Shown here piece by piece: positions 42,615-52,968 of a stretch of DNA of 64,000 nt; position 1 is the stretch's first letter, and each line of letters begins with the position of its first letter. The notes under the pieces were generated by a model, which was not told the origin of the DNA, made no database searches, and saw only the letters and a list, made by a program, of their open reading frames with translations. This DNA is from Streptomyces bambusae (GTDB lineage Bacteria > Actinomycetota > Actinomycetes > Streptomycetales > Streptomycetaceae). The position numbers and the translations under genes are program-made. The DNA lies in contig NZ_JAJAUZ010000002.1 of NCBI RefSeq assembly GCF_020532645.1, positions 186,001 to 250,000 on the forward strand, written 5' to 3'.

Positions 42615-43439
42615 TCAGCCCTCGACCAGCCCGATGAGCGGGGCGATCCGCGTGTACACCCCCGGGCTGTCGGCACGCCCGCAGCCGCGGCCCCAGGAGA
42701 CCAGCCCGATCAGCTTCCCGTGGGCCACCAGCGGCCCTCCGCTGTCTCCCTGGCAGGCGTCCCGGCCGCCCCGGCTGTCTCCTGCGCAGACCATCGCGTC
42801 GGCCCGGTAGCGGCCGTCCGGGCCCCCGGGATAGGCCTCCTCGCAGGCCGCGTCGTCGAACACCGTCACCTGCGCGGACCTTAGCCCGGTCACGTAGTCC
42901 CCGTAGCCGCTCGTGTCACCCCAGCCGTATACGGCCGCTTCGGTCCCCGGCGCGTACGCCTCGTCCCCCGGCCCGGCCATCGGGAGTACGTAGCGTGCCG
43001 GAACGGCTTCGGCGAGTGTCAGTACCGCGAGATCGCCCGCGTTGGTCATACGGTCGTACGCGGGATTGACGCGGGCCTCCCGCACCTCGACCTCGTGCCC
43101 GTCCGCTCCCAGCAGCTCGGTCCGCCCGACGACCACCCGCAGGTCCCGCAGCGACTCGACCGGGCCGCCGATCACCTGCCGGGCCAGGCAGTGCGCGGCG
43201 GTGAGCACCTTCGCGGGGGCGACCACCACGCCCCCGCAGAACTGGCCCGCCCGCGTACCCCCGAACCGGTCACGGCTCGCCAGGGCCACGACCCACGGGC
43301 TGTCCGACACCCGGACCGGCCGGCCGCCGATCACGACGCTGTCGGCGGCGGCGGGGGCCGCCGGGGCCAGGGGCGCCACGGCCGCGCCCGCAGCCAGGGA
43401 GAGCGCTCCCGCCAGGGTGCGGGCAAAGGGACGACGCAT
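42615..43439 (-). CDS. Secreted trypsin-like serine protease (S1)
   Basis: The 274-residue protein has a signal peptide (about 1-32, ending AAPAAA-D), then a chymotrypsin-fold protease. The catalytic triad is His83 (LTAAHC), Asp136 (NAGDLAVL) and Ser233 (GDSGGP). Asp227, six residues before the Ser, is the specificity-pocket Asp of trypsin, so cleavage after Arg/Lys is expected. Three pairs of Cys can form the usual disulfides. The mature N-terminus is near VVIGGRPV, a variant of IVGG, so activation by a short propeptide cut is possible. The ATG has AGGAGG upstream. It is separated from hrdB by a terminator. Confidence 0.94.
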   Translation of the reverse strand: MRRPFARTLAGALSLAAGAAVAPLAPAAPAAADSVVIGGRPVRVSDSPWVVALASRDRFGGTRAGQFCGGVVVAPAKVLTAAHCLARQVIGGPVESLRDLRVVVGRTELLGADGHEVEVREARVNPAYDRMTNAGDLAVLTLAEAVPARYVLPMAGPGDEAYAPGTEAAVYGWGDTSGYGDYVTGLRSAQVTVFDDAACEEAYPGGPDGRYRADAMVCAGDSRGGRDACQGDSGGPLVAHGKLIGLVSWGRGCGRADSPGVYTRIAPLIGLVEG

Positions 43440-43516
43440 GGGGCCTCCTGACGCAGTGTGTGCATGACCCCACCCAGGGTGGTACGGGGTGCCCTGCGCC
43501 GCACCCGCGCGCACGG

Positions 43517-43556
43517 CGGAGGCCCGGTGTCCCACGGTCGGGACACCGGGCCTCCG
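43517..43556 (-). terminator. Hairpin terminator after hrdB
   Basis: A perfect 17-bp stem (43517-43533 with 43540-43556) closes a 6-base loop, 40 bases after the hrdB stop. Confidence 0.88.
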
Positions 43557-43596
43557 GTGAGCGTCTGCGCGGGGCCCTCGGGCACCCTGCGCCGGA

Positions 43597-45165
<1,569 letters not shown>

Positions 45166-45549
45166 GAACAACCTCTCGGAACGATGGGAACGGCTTCCGA
45201 CCCCGGCCTGGTGCTGGACCGGAGCCGACGACCACCGGCCGGGAGGGACGGCGGCGCGGGCAGGGGCCTGGGGAGCTGCACAGCACCCGCAACGGCTGCT
45301 GTGTTCCCTCCGTCGGCCATCACCACTTAAGTCATCGCATGACCTCGCGGAGCGTTACGCCCAATCTTCGTGGCCCGAGTCACATCCGCCTCGGATCCGG
45401 CGCCGAACGACGGCGTGGCGCGCCGTGCGGGGGGCGGCCGGCGGCCGCTCGCACCGCTGTCGCCGGACCCCCCGCGAGGCCCGGCGACACCCGGTCACAG
45501 CCACCGTGGCACGGCGGCGAGCACGCCCCGGCGGGGGCTGCCCGGCCCG
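45166..45549 (-). other. Intergenic region between whiH and hrdB: leader and promoter of hrdB
   Basis: No gene is visible in these 384 bases. The segment nearest hrdB is an untranslated leader of about 160 bases. The candidate promoter at 45331-45357 is listed separately. The distal part (45390-45549) is very GC-rich with overlapping weak inverted repeats and may include the whiH terminator. Confidence 0.6.
45331..45357 (-). promoter_or_regulatory. Candidate ECF-type promoter of hrdB
   Basis: On the minus strand GTAACG (45357-45352) and CGATGA (45336-45331) are separated by 15 bases. This does not look like a housekeeping promoter. It fits the known use of an ECF sigma factor (ShbA/SigShb) to transcribe hrdB in Streptomyces. 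The match to the ShbA consensus is from memory. Confidence 0.5.
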
Positions 45550-46437
45550 TCAGTGCTCGCGCGGTGCCGGGACGACCCGCTCCACCTCCGGATGCACCAT
45601 CAGGAGCTGGCGCATGGCGTTCTCGGCGCCCTGGGGGTCGTTGGCGGCGAGCGCCTCGACGATCCGGCCGTGGTGGGCCACGGAGGTCTCGCTCGGGCGG
45701 TCACACGAGGTCACGGGGTTGCCGGAGACCTGGAGGGCGGCGCAGACGATGCCGGAGAGGTGCTCCAGCATGCGGTTTCCGGCGACCTGGATGAGCAGGC
45801 CGTGGAACTCGTTGTCGGCGCGGGAGAAAGTGATCCCGTCACCCTGGGCGAGGGCGTGGCCCATGATCTCGACCATGTCGGAGAGACGCTGCTGGACGTC
45901 GGCGCGGCCGTGGCCGGCGGCGAGGCGGGCGGCCAGCGGCTCGATGGTCCAGCGGAGCTCGTTCAGCTCGCGGCGCTGGTCCTCGCGCTGGGGGCCGAAG
46001 GCGCGCCACTCGATGATGTCGGGATCGAGCAGGTTCCAGTCGCTGACCGGGCGCACCCGGGTGCCGACGTTGGGGCGGGCGCTGACCAGGCCCTTGGCCT
46101 CCAGGACGCGCAGCGATTCCCGGACGACGGTGCGGGAGACCTCGAAACGCTGGCCGATCTCCTCGGGCACCAGCGGGCGGTCCGCGCCGAGGTCCCCGGA
46201 GACGATCATCTGACCGAGCTGCTGGACGAGTTGGCCGTGCAGGCCGCGGCCCCGGCTGCCGGCCGCGCGGCGGCCGACCCGGGCCAGGTCGACGTCGGCA
46301 CCGTCCCAGTGGGGCGGTCCGACGCGGTCGGGGCCGGGGGCTTCCGCGTAGGGGTAGCGGTCGAGTTCGCCCGGGCCGGCGAGGCCGGAGTCGGCGTGGC
46401 GGGCGGCGGTCATCATGGTGTGCGCAAGGGTACTCAC
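45550..46437 (-). CDS. whiH: Sporulation regulator WhiH (GntR family)
   Basis: The 295-residue protein starts VSTLAHTMMTAARHADSGLAGPGELDRYPY in pieces, as in WhiH of other Streptomyces, and sits directly upstream of hrdB as in S. coelicolor. After a disordered N-terminus (1-55) comes a GntR winged helix (about 58-130; LVPEEIGQRFEVSRTVVRESLRVLEAKGLV) and a FadR-type FCD ligand domain (about 145-280). WhiH is needed for orderly sporulation septation in aerial hyphae and represses its own promoter. The ligand is unknown. The GTG at 46437 is close to AAAGGA (3-4 bases), so the exact start is slightly uncertain; two in-frame ATGs lie 21-24 bases later. Confidence 0.93.
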   Translation of the reverse strand: MSTLAHTMMTAARHADSGLAGPGELDRYPYAEAPGPDRVGPPHWDGADVDLARVGRRAAGSRGRGLHGQLVQQLGQMIVSGDLGADRPLVPEEIGQRFEVSRTVVRESLRVLEAKGLVSARPNVGTRVRPVSDWNLLDPDIIEWRAFGPQREDQRRELNELRWTIEPLAARLAAGHGRADVQQRLSDMVEIMGHALAQGDGITFSRADNEFHGLLIQVAGNRMLEHLSGIVCAALQVSGNPVTSCDRPSETSVAHHGRIVEALAANDPQGAENAMRQLLMVHPEVERVVPAPREH

Positions 46438-46500
46438 GAATCCTTTGTCGGCCGCGGTTCCACGCCCCTTGAGGTCTTTGGTGAAAAGCACACGAAAGGG

Positions 46501-46525
46501 TGATCGGTGCCACCTGCGCAATTGA
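46501..46525 (-). promoter_or_regulatory. Possible sigma-WhiG promoter of whiH
   Basis: TCAA (46525-46522) and CCGATCA (46507-46501) on the minus strand resemble the WhiG consensus TAAA-N15-GCCGATAA, but the spacing to the 8-base -10 element is only 13. whiH is a known WhiG target, which is the main reason to list it. Confidence 0.3.
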
Positions 46526-46607
46526 CGACTTATCGTAAGGAAACGGGCACATCCCGGGGAGTTGTGGTCCGTGCGGGGTAATCCGGCCGGATTGCGATGC
46601 CGAACGG

Positions 46608-48419
46608 TCACCAACGAACCCGACTGCGCAGGCCCGTGAACCCGTACGCGCACATCAGGACCACCAAGGACAACACCAGTGCGGTGCCCACGGGTTGGGC
46701 GAGCATCCGGAACGCGCCGAGCACGAGGCGGTCGGCCTCCGGCGGCCAGTGCGCCCAGGCCAGCCCGCGCAGCCGGGCCGCGATCCCCGAGGTGTCGTAC
46801 GCGGACGGCCCCGCAAACGCCTTGCGCACCAGGGGCACCACCAGCACCGGCACCGCGACGACGGCCGCCAGACCGGCCGTTGCCGACCGGAAGACGCCGG
46901 AGGCGAGCACTCCCGCCCAGGCACAACCGATCAGCAGCCCGGCCCAACTCACGGCCGGAGTCAGCGGGTTGGCGGTTGTCCGGACCAGGTCGGTGTCGAA
47001 CACCAGCCGCAGCGCGGCCCCGTCCGCGAGCACGGCCAGCGCCCCGATCAGCAGCGCGAGCCCGGCGGTGACCGCGAGCTTGGCGGTGAGCAGGCCCAGC
47101 CGCCGCGGGACGGTCCCGCGGTCGGCCGCGAGGGCGGGGTACCGGTACTCCTCACCGAACGCGAGCGCACCGAGCAACCCCGCCCCCAGCGCCGCGGGCG
47201 GCAGCGGCAGGTACCCGGGCCAGGCCGCCAGCAGCCGAGGCTGCGCCGCACCGCCGGCACGCGCGGTGACCACGGCGAGCAGCACGGACAGCACCACCGA
47301 CACGGCGGTCACCACGGCGGCGGTCCGCGTCCCCGCGATCCGTCGCAGCTCGTACCGGAAGGGCCGCAGCGGTCCGCCGACCCGGCGCACCGCCGACACC
47401 GGCCCACCGGCCGCAGCCCGTCGTGGATACGGCACCGCAGCAGCGGCCCCGGTCCCGGCCCCGGCGAAGCCGCGGGCCGGTGTCCGCACCGCAGCACCGC
47501 CCTCCTGCGAGCCGGGCTCTACGGCGGGCCGGGGGACGGCGGAGGGCCCCGAGTCGCCGGTCTCGTCGGCGAGCTGGTGCACGAGGACACCGTTCAGAAA
47601 CGCCGTCTCACCGATCTCCGCACAGCTGCTGCCGTACACGGAGAGCCGGTTGCCCCCCTCTTCGACGACCTCGACGGAGCGTTGGGCGGCCCTGGCCTCG
47701 CGGCCGAGCAGAGCCGCCAGCCGCGGGGCGTGCGGAGTCCGGACGGCCACCCTCGGGCGCAGCCGGGTCCGCGCGAACTCCACGGCCTCCTGGTCGGCGA
47801 CGAGCCGTCCGCCGTCGATGCTGACCACCCGGTCCGCGCAGCGCGCTGCCTCCTTGGCGTCGTCCGTGGTGAAGAGGACGACCCCGCCCAGTTCGGCATG
47901 GCTGCGCAGCAGCCCGTGCAGCCAGCTCTGCTCCCGCGCGGAGAGACCGGCGGCCGGCTCGTCCAGCAGCAGGGTGCAGGGGTCGGCGAGCAGTGCGGCG
48001 GCGAGACCGAGCCGCCGGTCCATCCCGGCGGACAGGGCACCGAGCCGCTGGTCGCGCAGGCCCGCCATGCCGACGACGTCGAGCATCTCGTCGGCCCGGG
48101 AGGCCGGTACGCCGACCGCCGCGCACAGCATCCGCAGCTGGCCCCGGACCGTCCGGGCCGGGTGCCCGGGCACGTCGCCGAGGAGGACCCCGACCTCGCG
48201 GGCGGGATGGGCGATCCGGTGCAGGGGGCGTCCGCGGAAGTACGTGACACCGCGGCCCGCCTCCAGTTCCAGCATCAGCCGGAGGGCGGTCGTCTTGCCC
48301 GCACCCGGATCACCGAGCAGGGCGGTCACCCTCCCGGGCCGCGCCTCGAAGGTGAGGTCGTCCACGGCGGGCGGGAGGTCACGGCGGGGGGCACTGGTCA
48401 GTCCGATGGCCTGGAGCAT
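46608..48419 (-). CDS. ABC transporter, ATPase fused to membrane domain
   Basis: The 603-residue protein joins an ATP-binding cassette (about 1-215) to a six-helix membrane domain (about 370-600). Walker A is LLGDPGAGKTT, the signature is LSAGMDRR (a variant of LSGGQ), Walker B is LLLDEP, and the switch His is replaced (FTTDDAK). The linker (about 290-365) is Pro/Ala/Gly-rich and holds no helix. The ATPase resembles ABC-2 type drug or natural-product exporters, but here ATPase precedes permease in one chain, the reverse of common half-transporters. Start ATG 48419 was taken over 48467 because GAGAGAAG precedes it. The substrate is unknown. Confidence 0.87.
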   Translation of the reverse strand: MLQAIGLTSAPRRDLPPAVDDLTFEARPGRVTALLGDPGAGKTTALRLMLELEAGRGVTYFRGRPLHRIAHPAREVGVLLGDVPGHPARTVRGQLRMLCAAVGVPASRADEMLDVVGMAGLRDQRLGALSAGMDRRLGLAAALLADPCTLLLDEPAAGLSAREQSWLHGLLRSHAELGGVVLFTTDDAKEAARCADRVVSIDGGRLVADQEAVEFARTRLRPRVAVRTPHAPRLAALLGREARAAQRSVEVVEEGGNRLSVYGSSCAEIGETAFLNGVLVHQLADETGDSGPSAVPRPAVEPGSQEGGAAVRTPARGFAGAGTGAAAAVPYPRRAAAGGPVSAVRRVGGPLRPFRYELRRIAGTRTAAVVTAVSVVLSVLLAVVTARAGGAAQPRLLAAWPGYLPLPPAALGAGLLGALAFGEEYRYPALAADRGTVPRRLGLLTAKLAVTAGLALLIGALAVLADGAALRLVFDTDLVRTTANPLTPAVSWAGLLIGCAWAGVLASGVFRSATAGLAAVVAVPVLVVPLVRKAFAGPSAYDTSGIAARLRGLAWAHWPPEADRLVLGAFRMLAQPVGTALVLSLVVLMCAYGFTGLRSRVRW

Positions 48420-48630
48420 CGCTTCTCTCGCGGGGGTGAGACCGCTCTGCGGCACGATGAATACCACAGGGAAGATAACGCGATATGTCCGATTTTTGAC
48501 GCAACTCGGCTTCCAGCCACGCCGGGTGTCAGCCCATCAGCCCGCCGGATGCAGACCACCGGACGCCAGGACCCGCAGCCCGCCTCCGGACGCCCGGACC
48601 TCGGGCGCCAGGCCCTACACCCCAAACGTC

Positions 48631-48665
48631 AGACCTCAGACCTCAGACCTCAGACCTCAGACCTC
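48631..48665. repeat. Tandem 7-bp repeat (AGACCTC, five copies)
   Basis: Five perfect copies of AGACCTC run from 48631 to 48665, with partial copies at each end. The array overlaps the stop codon of the NUDIX gene and extends into its 3' flank. Length variation between strains is likely. Confidence 0.9.
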
Positions 48666-49418
48666 AGGTCGCAGCATCGGCGGGTTGAGCAGGGTGGCGC
48701 CGCCGGCCCGGAACAGCTGGGCGGGCCGGCCGCCCTGGCGGGTGGTGGTGCCGCCGGCCGGCACCAGGAACCCGGGGGTCCCGGTCACCTTGCGGTGGAA
48801 GTTGCGCGGGTCCAGGGCCACGCCCCACACCGCCTCGTACACCCGGCGCAGCTCGCCGACGGTGAACTCGGGCGGGCAGAAGGCGGTGGCGAGCGAGGAG
48901 TACTCGATCTTCGAGCGGGCCCGCTCGACGCCGTCCGCGAGGATGCGCGCGTGATCGAAGGCGAGGGCGGCGGAGCCCTCCGCGTCCCGTTCGAACCCGC
49001 CCTCGGCATCGAGGAGTTCGTCCACGGGTGCCCAGCGGGCGCTGTTGGCGTCCCCGCCCGCGCGAGGGGCCGGCAGGTCCGGGGCGAGAACCAGGTGGGC
49101 CACGCTGACCACCCGCATCCGCGGGTCCCGCTTGGGGTCGCCGTAGGTGGCGAGCTGTTCGAGGTGCGCCCCGTTGCCCGCGCCGGGCTCGGCAGGGTCG
49201 TGGGCGCACAGCCCCGTCTCCTCGGCGAGCTCGCGCGCGGCGGCGGCCGTAAGGTCCTCCTCGCCGCGGACGAAGCCGCCGGGCAGCGCCCAGCGTCCCT
49301 GGTACGGCTGCTCTCCCCGGCGGACCACGAGCGCGCAGAGCGCGTGGCGCCGCACGGTGAGGACGACCAGGTCGACGGTGACAGCGAAGGGCGGGAAGGC
49401 CGACGGGTCGTAGGGCAT
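48657..49418 (-). CDS. NUDIX-domain transcriptional regulator (NrtR-like)
   Basis: The 253-residue protein has an N-terminal NUDIX domain (about 10-150) whose box GGFVRGEEDLTAAAARELAEETGL is near the GX5EX7REUXEEXGU pattern, so catalysis may be intact. A C-terminal winged helix follows (about 170-245: VYEAVWGVALDPRNFHRKVTGTPG), as in NrtR repressors that sense ADP-ribose and control NAD metabolism. I chose ATG 49418 because a TATGAT -10 box ends 6 bases upstream, giving a leaderless mRNA; the longer frame to 49481 would cross the promoter. A small palindrome between -35 and -10 is probably its own operator. The gene ends inside a 7-bp tandem repeat. Confidence 0.88.
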   Translation of the reverse strand: MPYDPSAFPPFAVTVDLVVLTVRRHALCALVVRRGEQPYQGRWALPGGFVRGEEDLTAAAARELAEETGLCAHDPAEPGAGNGAHLEQLATYGDPKRDPRMRVVSVAHLVLAPDLPAPRAGGDANSARWAPVDELLDAEGGFERDAEGSAALAFDHARILADGVERARSKIEYSSLATAFCPPEFTVGELRRVYEAVWGVALDPRNFHRKVTGTPGFLVPAGGTTTRQGGRPAQLFRAGGATLLNPPMLRPEV

Positions 49419-49424
49419 GACGCG

Positions 49425-49453
49425 ATCATAGTCGTCTGCCTGACGATAAACAG
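49425..49453 (-). promoter_or_regulatory. Promoter of the NUDIX regulator, leaderless
   Basis: Minus strand CTGTTT (49453-49448) and TATGAT (49430-49425) are 17 bases apart. The -10 box is one base from the ideal TATAAT, and transcription should start at or beside the A of the start ATG (49418). Confidence 0.6.
49432..49446. promoter_or_regulatory. Operator-like palindrome in the NUDIX promoter
   Basis: TCGTC-TGCCT-GACGA lies wholly between the -35 and -10 boxes, where a bound protein would block RNA polymerase. The obvious candidate ligand is the NUDIX/winged-helix protein itself. Confidence 0.5.
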
Positions 49454-49490
49454 TCCCTTCCTGATCCTCCCCCACAGGCACCGTGCGCTT

Positions 49491-51524
49491 CTAGACACCC
49501 AGCTGCAGCGCATCCGCGGCCTCCTCCACCATGCCGAGGCCCAGTCTGCTGACGCGCACCGCGAACGGCTCCCCGGCCACCCGCAGCCCCGAGAACCGGA
49601 CCGCCCCCAGAGGGGCGCCGGCGACCGGGGCGAGCGTCACCGTTCCCGCCGGCGCATCCGGCCGGATTCCTGCGAGGGAGACCAGGAGGTGGATGCCCGC
49701 AGCGGCGGCCACCGCGGCCGGGCGGCAGGCCGCCGGGTGCGGCAGCGGGGCGCTGCCCGCCGTGCGCTGGGTGGCCCCGTACATCTCGGGCAGGCGGTGG
49801 CCGAACAGTTCTGCGGCGTCGACGAGGCCGTGCAGCAGGGTGCCGGCTTCCTTCTCGAAGCCTGCTGCGGCCAGCCCGGCGGCGGCCACGGCCGTCTCGT
49901 GCACCCGCACGGCCCCCGAGCGGTACCCGAAGGGGTTGTGTCCCGGTTCCTTCACTCCGAGGCTGCGCAGGCCCCAGCCGCAATCCATGGCCGGAGCACC
50001 GAGCAGGCGGGCGAGCTGTTCGGTGCGTACGCCGTCGAGGAGGCCGGGGGCGAACCGGCCGCCGCCGAGAAGCCCCGTGTCCAGGAGGTGGGCGGTGGCG
50101 CCGCTGAGGTGGGGCACCGGCCGCCCGTCGGGGTGCACGGCCACCGCGGGCCGTCCTCCGGAGGGGTCGTCGATCCAGAAGCTCTCGCGGAACCGCCGGC
50201 GCTGGGCCGCCGCCCAGTCGCGCAGTTCCCCGGCCCCCGGCCGTCCGCAGGCCTCCAGGAGGTCGGCGCCGAGCAGCGCGGCCCGGTGGGCGTGCGCCTG
50301 GGTCTCGCACCGCCGCGGCCCGTCGGCAGGATCGGCGAGCAGGTCCCCGTCCGCCGATCTGCGCAGCCAGTCGAGGCAGCGCTCGGCGGCGGGGAGCAGG
50401 GCTGCCACGTCCTTCTCGGGCAGGCCCCACCGTCTGGCCTCGGCGAGGACGACCGGGAAGGCGAGGGTGGCCTCGGTGCCGGTGCAGCCGGGCGGCAGCC
50501 CGTGGCCGCCGCCGCGCAGCGGGCCCGGGATCAGGCCGGCCCCCTCTCCCCGCCCCGCGGTCTGGGTCCTGGCCAGGGTGCGCAGGGTGGCCGCGGCGAG
50601 GCCGGTGCCGAGCGGGAGGGCCAGCCGGGCGGCCCACAGGGACTCGGCCGGGGCGAGTCCGCACCGCCAGGGCACTCCGGCGGCGGCGAAGGCGTCGGAC
50701 GGTTCCTCGGGATCGCGCAGGAGCAGGGCGCGCAGGTCGTCGAGGCTGGTGCGGAAGAAGGCCTCGACGCGGTGGTCGTCGCCTTCGGCGTGGGCGGCGG
50801 CCAGGGGGCCGGTCGGCTGGGTGGCGGGAAGGCGCGCCGCACGGTCGCAGGTGGTGCGCAGCTCGATGGTGCGGGCTTCGCCGGGTGCCAGGTCGAGTTC
50901 CCAGCGGAGCAGCCCGAGGGCGGCCAGGACGTCGTCGGGCGGGGGCTCGGCGGTGGTCACGGCCTGGGCTCCGGACGTGCTCCAGCGCAGGCCGCCCGCG
51001 TGGACGGCCGCGGGCAGAGCCGGTCCGGTCCGGCCGGCGGCGACCGCGCCGAGGTCGGCGAGGTCAGTGCCGAGAGCGATTTCCACGGGGATGCGCAGGC
51101 GGCGGCCGGCGTGGCTGCGCAGGGTGATCCGCTCGGTGCCGTCGGCGTGCCGCACCCGGTCCACGGTGACGTCGGGGTCGGGTCCGGGGTCGGCACCGGT
51201 GCGCACGGTGGCGGTGAAGGAGGCCCGGTCGGCCCCCAGGCTGCGGCCCTGCACGGCCACCGGGTCCCGGCCTGCGATGCGCAGGAGGCACCGGGACAGG
51301 AGCCGGCGGCCGGCCCGGTAGATGCCGTCGAGTCCGCGGCCGGTGAGCTGGCCGTGTTCCGGCGAGATGGCCAGGCAGGGCGCGGCGACACAGATCACCG
51401 CGGCGTGCACGGGCGGGAGTTCGGCGGCCGGCCGGCGGGGCGGGCCGCCGCGCGGGGCGGGGGTGTGACCGCCGCTGGGCGGGCCGGTGGGGGGTCTGCG
51501 GGCGGGGGGAACGGGGTGGGGCAT
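49491..51524 (-). CDS. Glycogen debranching enzyme-like protein (amylo-alpha-1,6-glucosidase family)
   Basis: The 677-residue protein has an N-terminal beta-rich GDE_N-like domain (about 40-260: PCLAISPEHGQLTGRGLDGIYRAGRRLLSRC in pieces is its typical start) and a C-terminal (alpha/alpha)6 barrel (about 280-640) with GVPWRCGLAPAESLWAARL, MDCGWGLRSLGVKEPGHNPFGYRSGAVRVHE in pieces. This matches the bacterial debranching-family proteins with an N-terminal domain of unknown function. The substrate (glycogen, trehalose-derived glucan or other) is not decided. ATG 51524 has AAGGCGA upstream. The family's typical DGN...W/WPH motif before the catalytic acids is weak, so activity is uncertain. Confidence 0.8.
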   Translation of the reverse strand: MPHPVPPARRPPTGPPSGGHTPAPRGGPPRRPAAELPPVHAAVICVAAPCLAISPEHGQLTGRGLDGIYRAGRRLLSRCLLRIAGRDPVAVQGRSLGADRASFTATVRTGADPGPDPDVTVDRVRHADGTERITLRSHAGRRLRIPVEIALGTDLADLGAVAAGRTGPALPAAVHAGGLRWSTSGAQAVTTAEPPPDDVLAALGLLRWELDLAPGEARTIELRTTCDRAARLPATQPTGPLAAAHAEGDDHRVEAFFRTSLDDLRALLLRDPEEPSDAFAAAGVPWRCGLAPAESLWAARLALPLGTGLAAATLRTLARTQTAGRGEGAGLIPGPLRGGGHGLPPGCTGTEATLAFPVVLAEARRWGLPEKDVAALLPAAERCLDWLRRSADGDLLADPADGPRRCETQAHAHRAALLGADLLEACGRPGAGELRDWAAAQRRRFRESFWIDDPSGGRPAVAVHPDGRPVPHLSGATAHLLDTGLLGGGRFAPGLLDGVRTEQLARLLGAPAMDCGWGLRSLGVKEPGHNPFGYRSGAVRVHETAVAAAGLAAAGFEKEAGTLLHGLVDAAELFGHRLPEMYGATQRTAGSAPLPHPAACRPAAVAAAAGIHLLVSLAGIRPDAPAGTVTLAPVAGAPLGAVRFSGLRVAGEPFAVRVSRLGLGMVEEAADALQLGV

Positions 51525-51649
51525 GCGTCGCCTTGTCTGCGCTCCGGACGGTTCGGCTGGGCCGCGGCGCGGCACTGCGCCCTGCACCAAAGAGGTGAAC
51601 GCGCGGGCCGCGGGCCGGGTCACGGGCCGGACGCAGGCCCGGCCCCGGC

Positions 51650-52930
51650 TCATTCCGCGCTCCCGGTGGTGCGGTGGTGCGGGCGGCGGTCCGGACGGGA
51701 CCGGCGGCTGCCGGGTGCGCCGGTCTTCGGCCTGGTCCGGGGCCCGGTCTGGCTGACGGCGGGGCGGGGCCGGGTCCGGGGTGCCGGCACCGGGCCCCGC
51801 TCCCTGGTCCGGCGTTCCTCCCGCAGGCACTTGCGCAGGGTCTCGGGGTCGAGTTGCAGGTTGCAGGCGTGGTGGAGCAGTTCGGCGAAGGCGTAGCCGG
51901 GGTCGGCCCGCAGGGCCAGGGAGAGGGCGATGCGGGCGTACGGCTCGTCGCCCGTGGACCAGGCGACCCAGCCGGCCAGGCTCAGCGGGGCGGCGGCGTG
52001 CTCCTCGTAGCCCGCGACGCAGCGCCGGGCGAGGGCACGCCACAGGCGCAGCGCGAGATGGGCCTCCTCGCCCTCCATCCACTCGGCGGCGACGTCACGG
52101 GTTTCGCGGTCCTGGAGGCCCAGGAGGAGCGCGGCCGCCTCGGTGTCCTCGACGAGGGCGTCGTCCCAGTCGTCGGCGGCAGGCCCGCAGTCGCCGGGCG
52201 GCGCGTCCGCGAGGCGCCGCAGCACCTTGCCGACGAGGGCGATGGTCTCCTCGGCGATCTGTTCCTTGGTGGCGCCGTCCAGCATGCGGGGCAGCAGGTC
52301 GGCGGACGCCCGGTCGAGGGCACGCTCCTGGGCGGCGGCGGCCGCACCGCGCAGGGGCGCCAGCCGGGCCTCGAGTTCCCGCTGGGTACCGCGCATCCGG
52401 ATGCCGGCGAAGGTGGCGGCCGCGGCCATCACCGTGGTGCCGGGCAGGGCGAGCGGGGTGCCCTCCGGCGGGCAGCAGCGCCGGTCGGGGCAGCAGTAGC
52501 TCCAGTGCCGGCCGCCCGAGATGCAGATGGCTTCGAGGACCGGCACGTCGAGGGCTCCGCAGGCGGTCCGCACCTGGTGTGCCAGCGGCTGGAGCCGGTC
52601 CATGACCTGCTCGCCGGTCTCGTCCGGTCCGGGTTCCCGGCACAGGAACACGATGATGCCGTCGGGGCGCCCCTCGCAGCGGATGCTGCCGTCGACGAGG
52701 CACTCGGCGACCTGTGCGGCGAGGTCTTCCCACTCCCCCGGGTCACGGGGGATACCGATGCGGAGCCGGCCGCCGAACCGGCCGCTCGCGCCGTGGACGG
52801 ACACCAGCACGAGTGCGTTGTCCGGGTGGAATCCGACCACGTACGGCAGGGCGTCGGCGAGCTCGCCGGGGCCGCGCAGGGTGATCTGGTCTGCGGGGAC
52901 GGGCCCCGTGAATGCGTTGTGTCGAGTCAT
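51650..52930 (-). CDS. DUF4192 family protein
   Basis: The 426-residue protein has the DUF4192 core (about 15-350) beginning [30 protein letters not shown] in pieces, with a Cys cluster [18 protein letters not shown] near residue 150 that may hold a metal. The last 70 residues are basic, Arg/Pro-rich and probably disordered. The function is unknown; the family is widespread in actinobacteria. I used ATG 52930 ([10 protein letters not shown]) because GGGACC lies upstream; the ATG at 52957 has no ribosome site. It is divergent from a RecQ-type helicase gene, and a pair of DnaA boxes lies in the shared promoter. Confidence 0.9.
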   Translation of the reverse strand: MTRHNAFTGPVPADQITLRGPGELADALPYVVGFHPDNALVLVSVHGASGRFGGRLRIGIPRDPGEWEDLAAQVAECLVDGSIRCEGRPDGIIVFLCREPGPDETGEQVMDRLQPLAHQVRTACGALDVPVLEAICISGGRHWSYCCPDRRCCPPEGTPLALPGTTVMAAAATFAGIRMRGTQRELEARLAPLRGAAAAAQERALDRASADLLPRMLDGATKEQIAEETIALVGKVLRRLADAPPGDCGPAADDWDDALVEDTEAAALLLGLQDRETRDVAAEWMEGEEAHLALRLWRALARRCVAGYEEHAAAPLSLAGWVAWSTGDEPYARIALSLALRADPGYAFAELLHHACNLQLDPETLRKCLREERRTRERGPVPAPRTRPRPAVSQTGPRTRPKTGAPGSRRSRPDRRPHHRTTGSAE

Positions 52931-52968
52931 GGGATGACGGTCCCGCAGATCCGACATTTCGCGAAAGG

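Noticed and set aside
46695..51896. 1733-codon plus-strand frame spanning the ABC, NUDIX and debranching genes
   Set aside because: An antisense shadow made possible by extreme third-position GC. It shows no domain, and the minus strand has three well-defined families.
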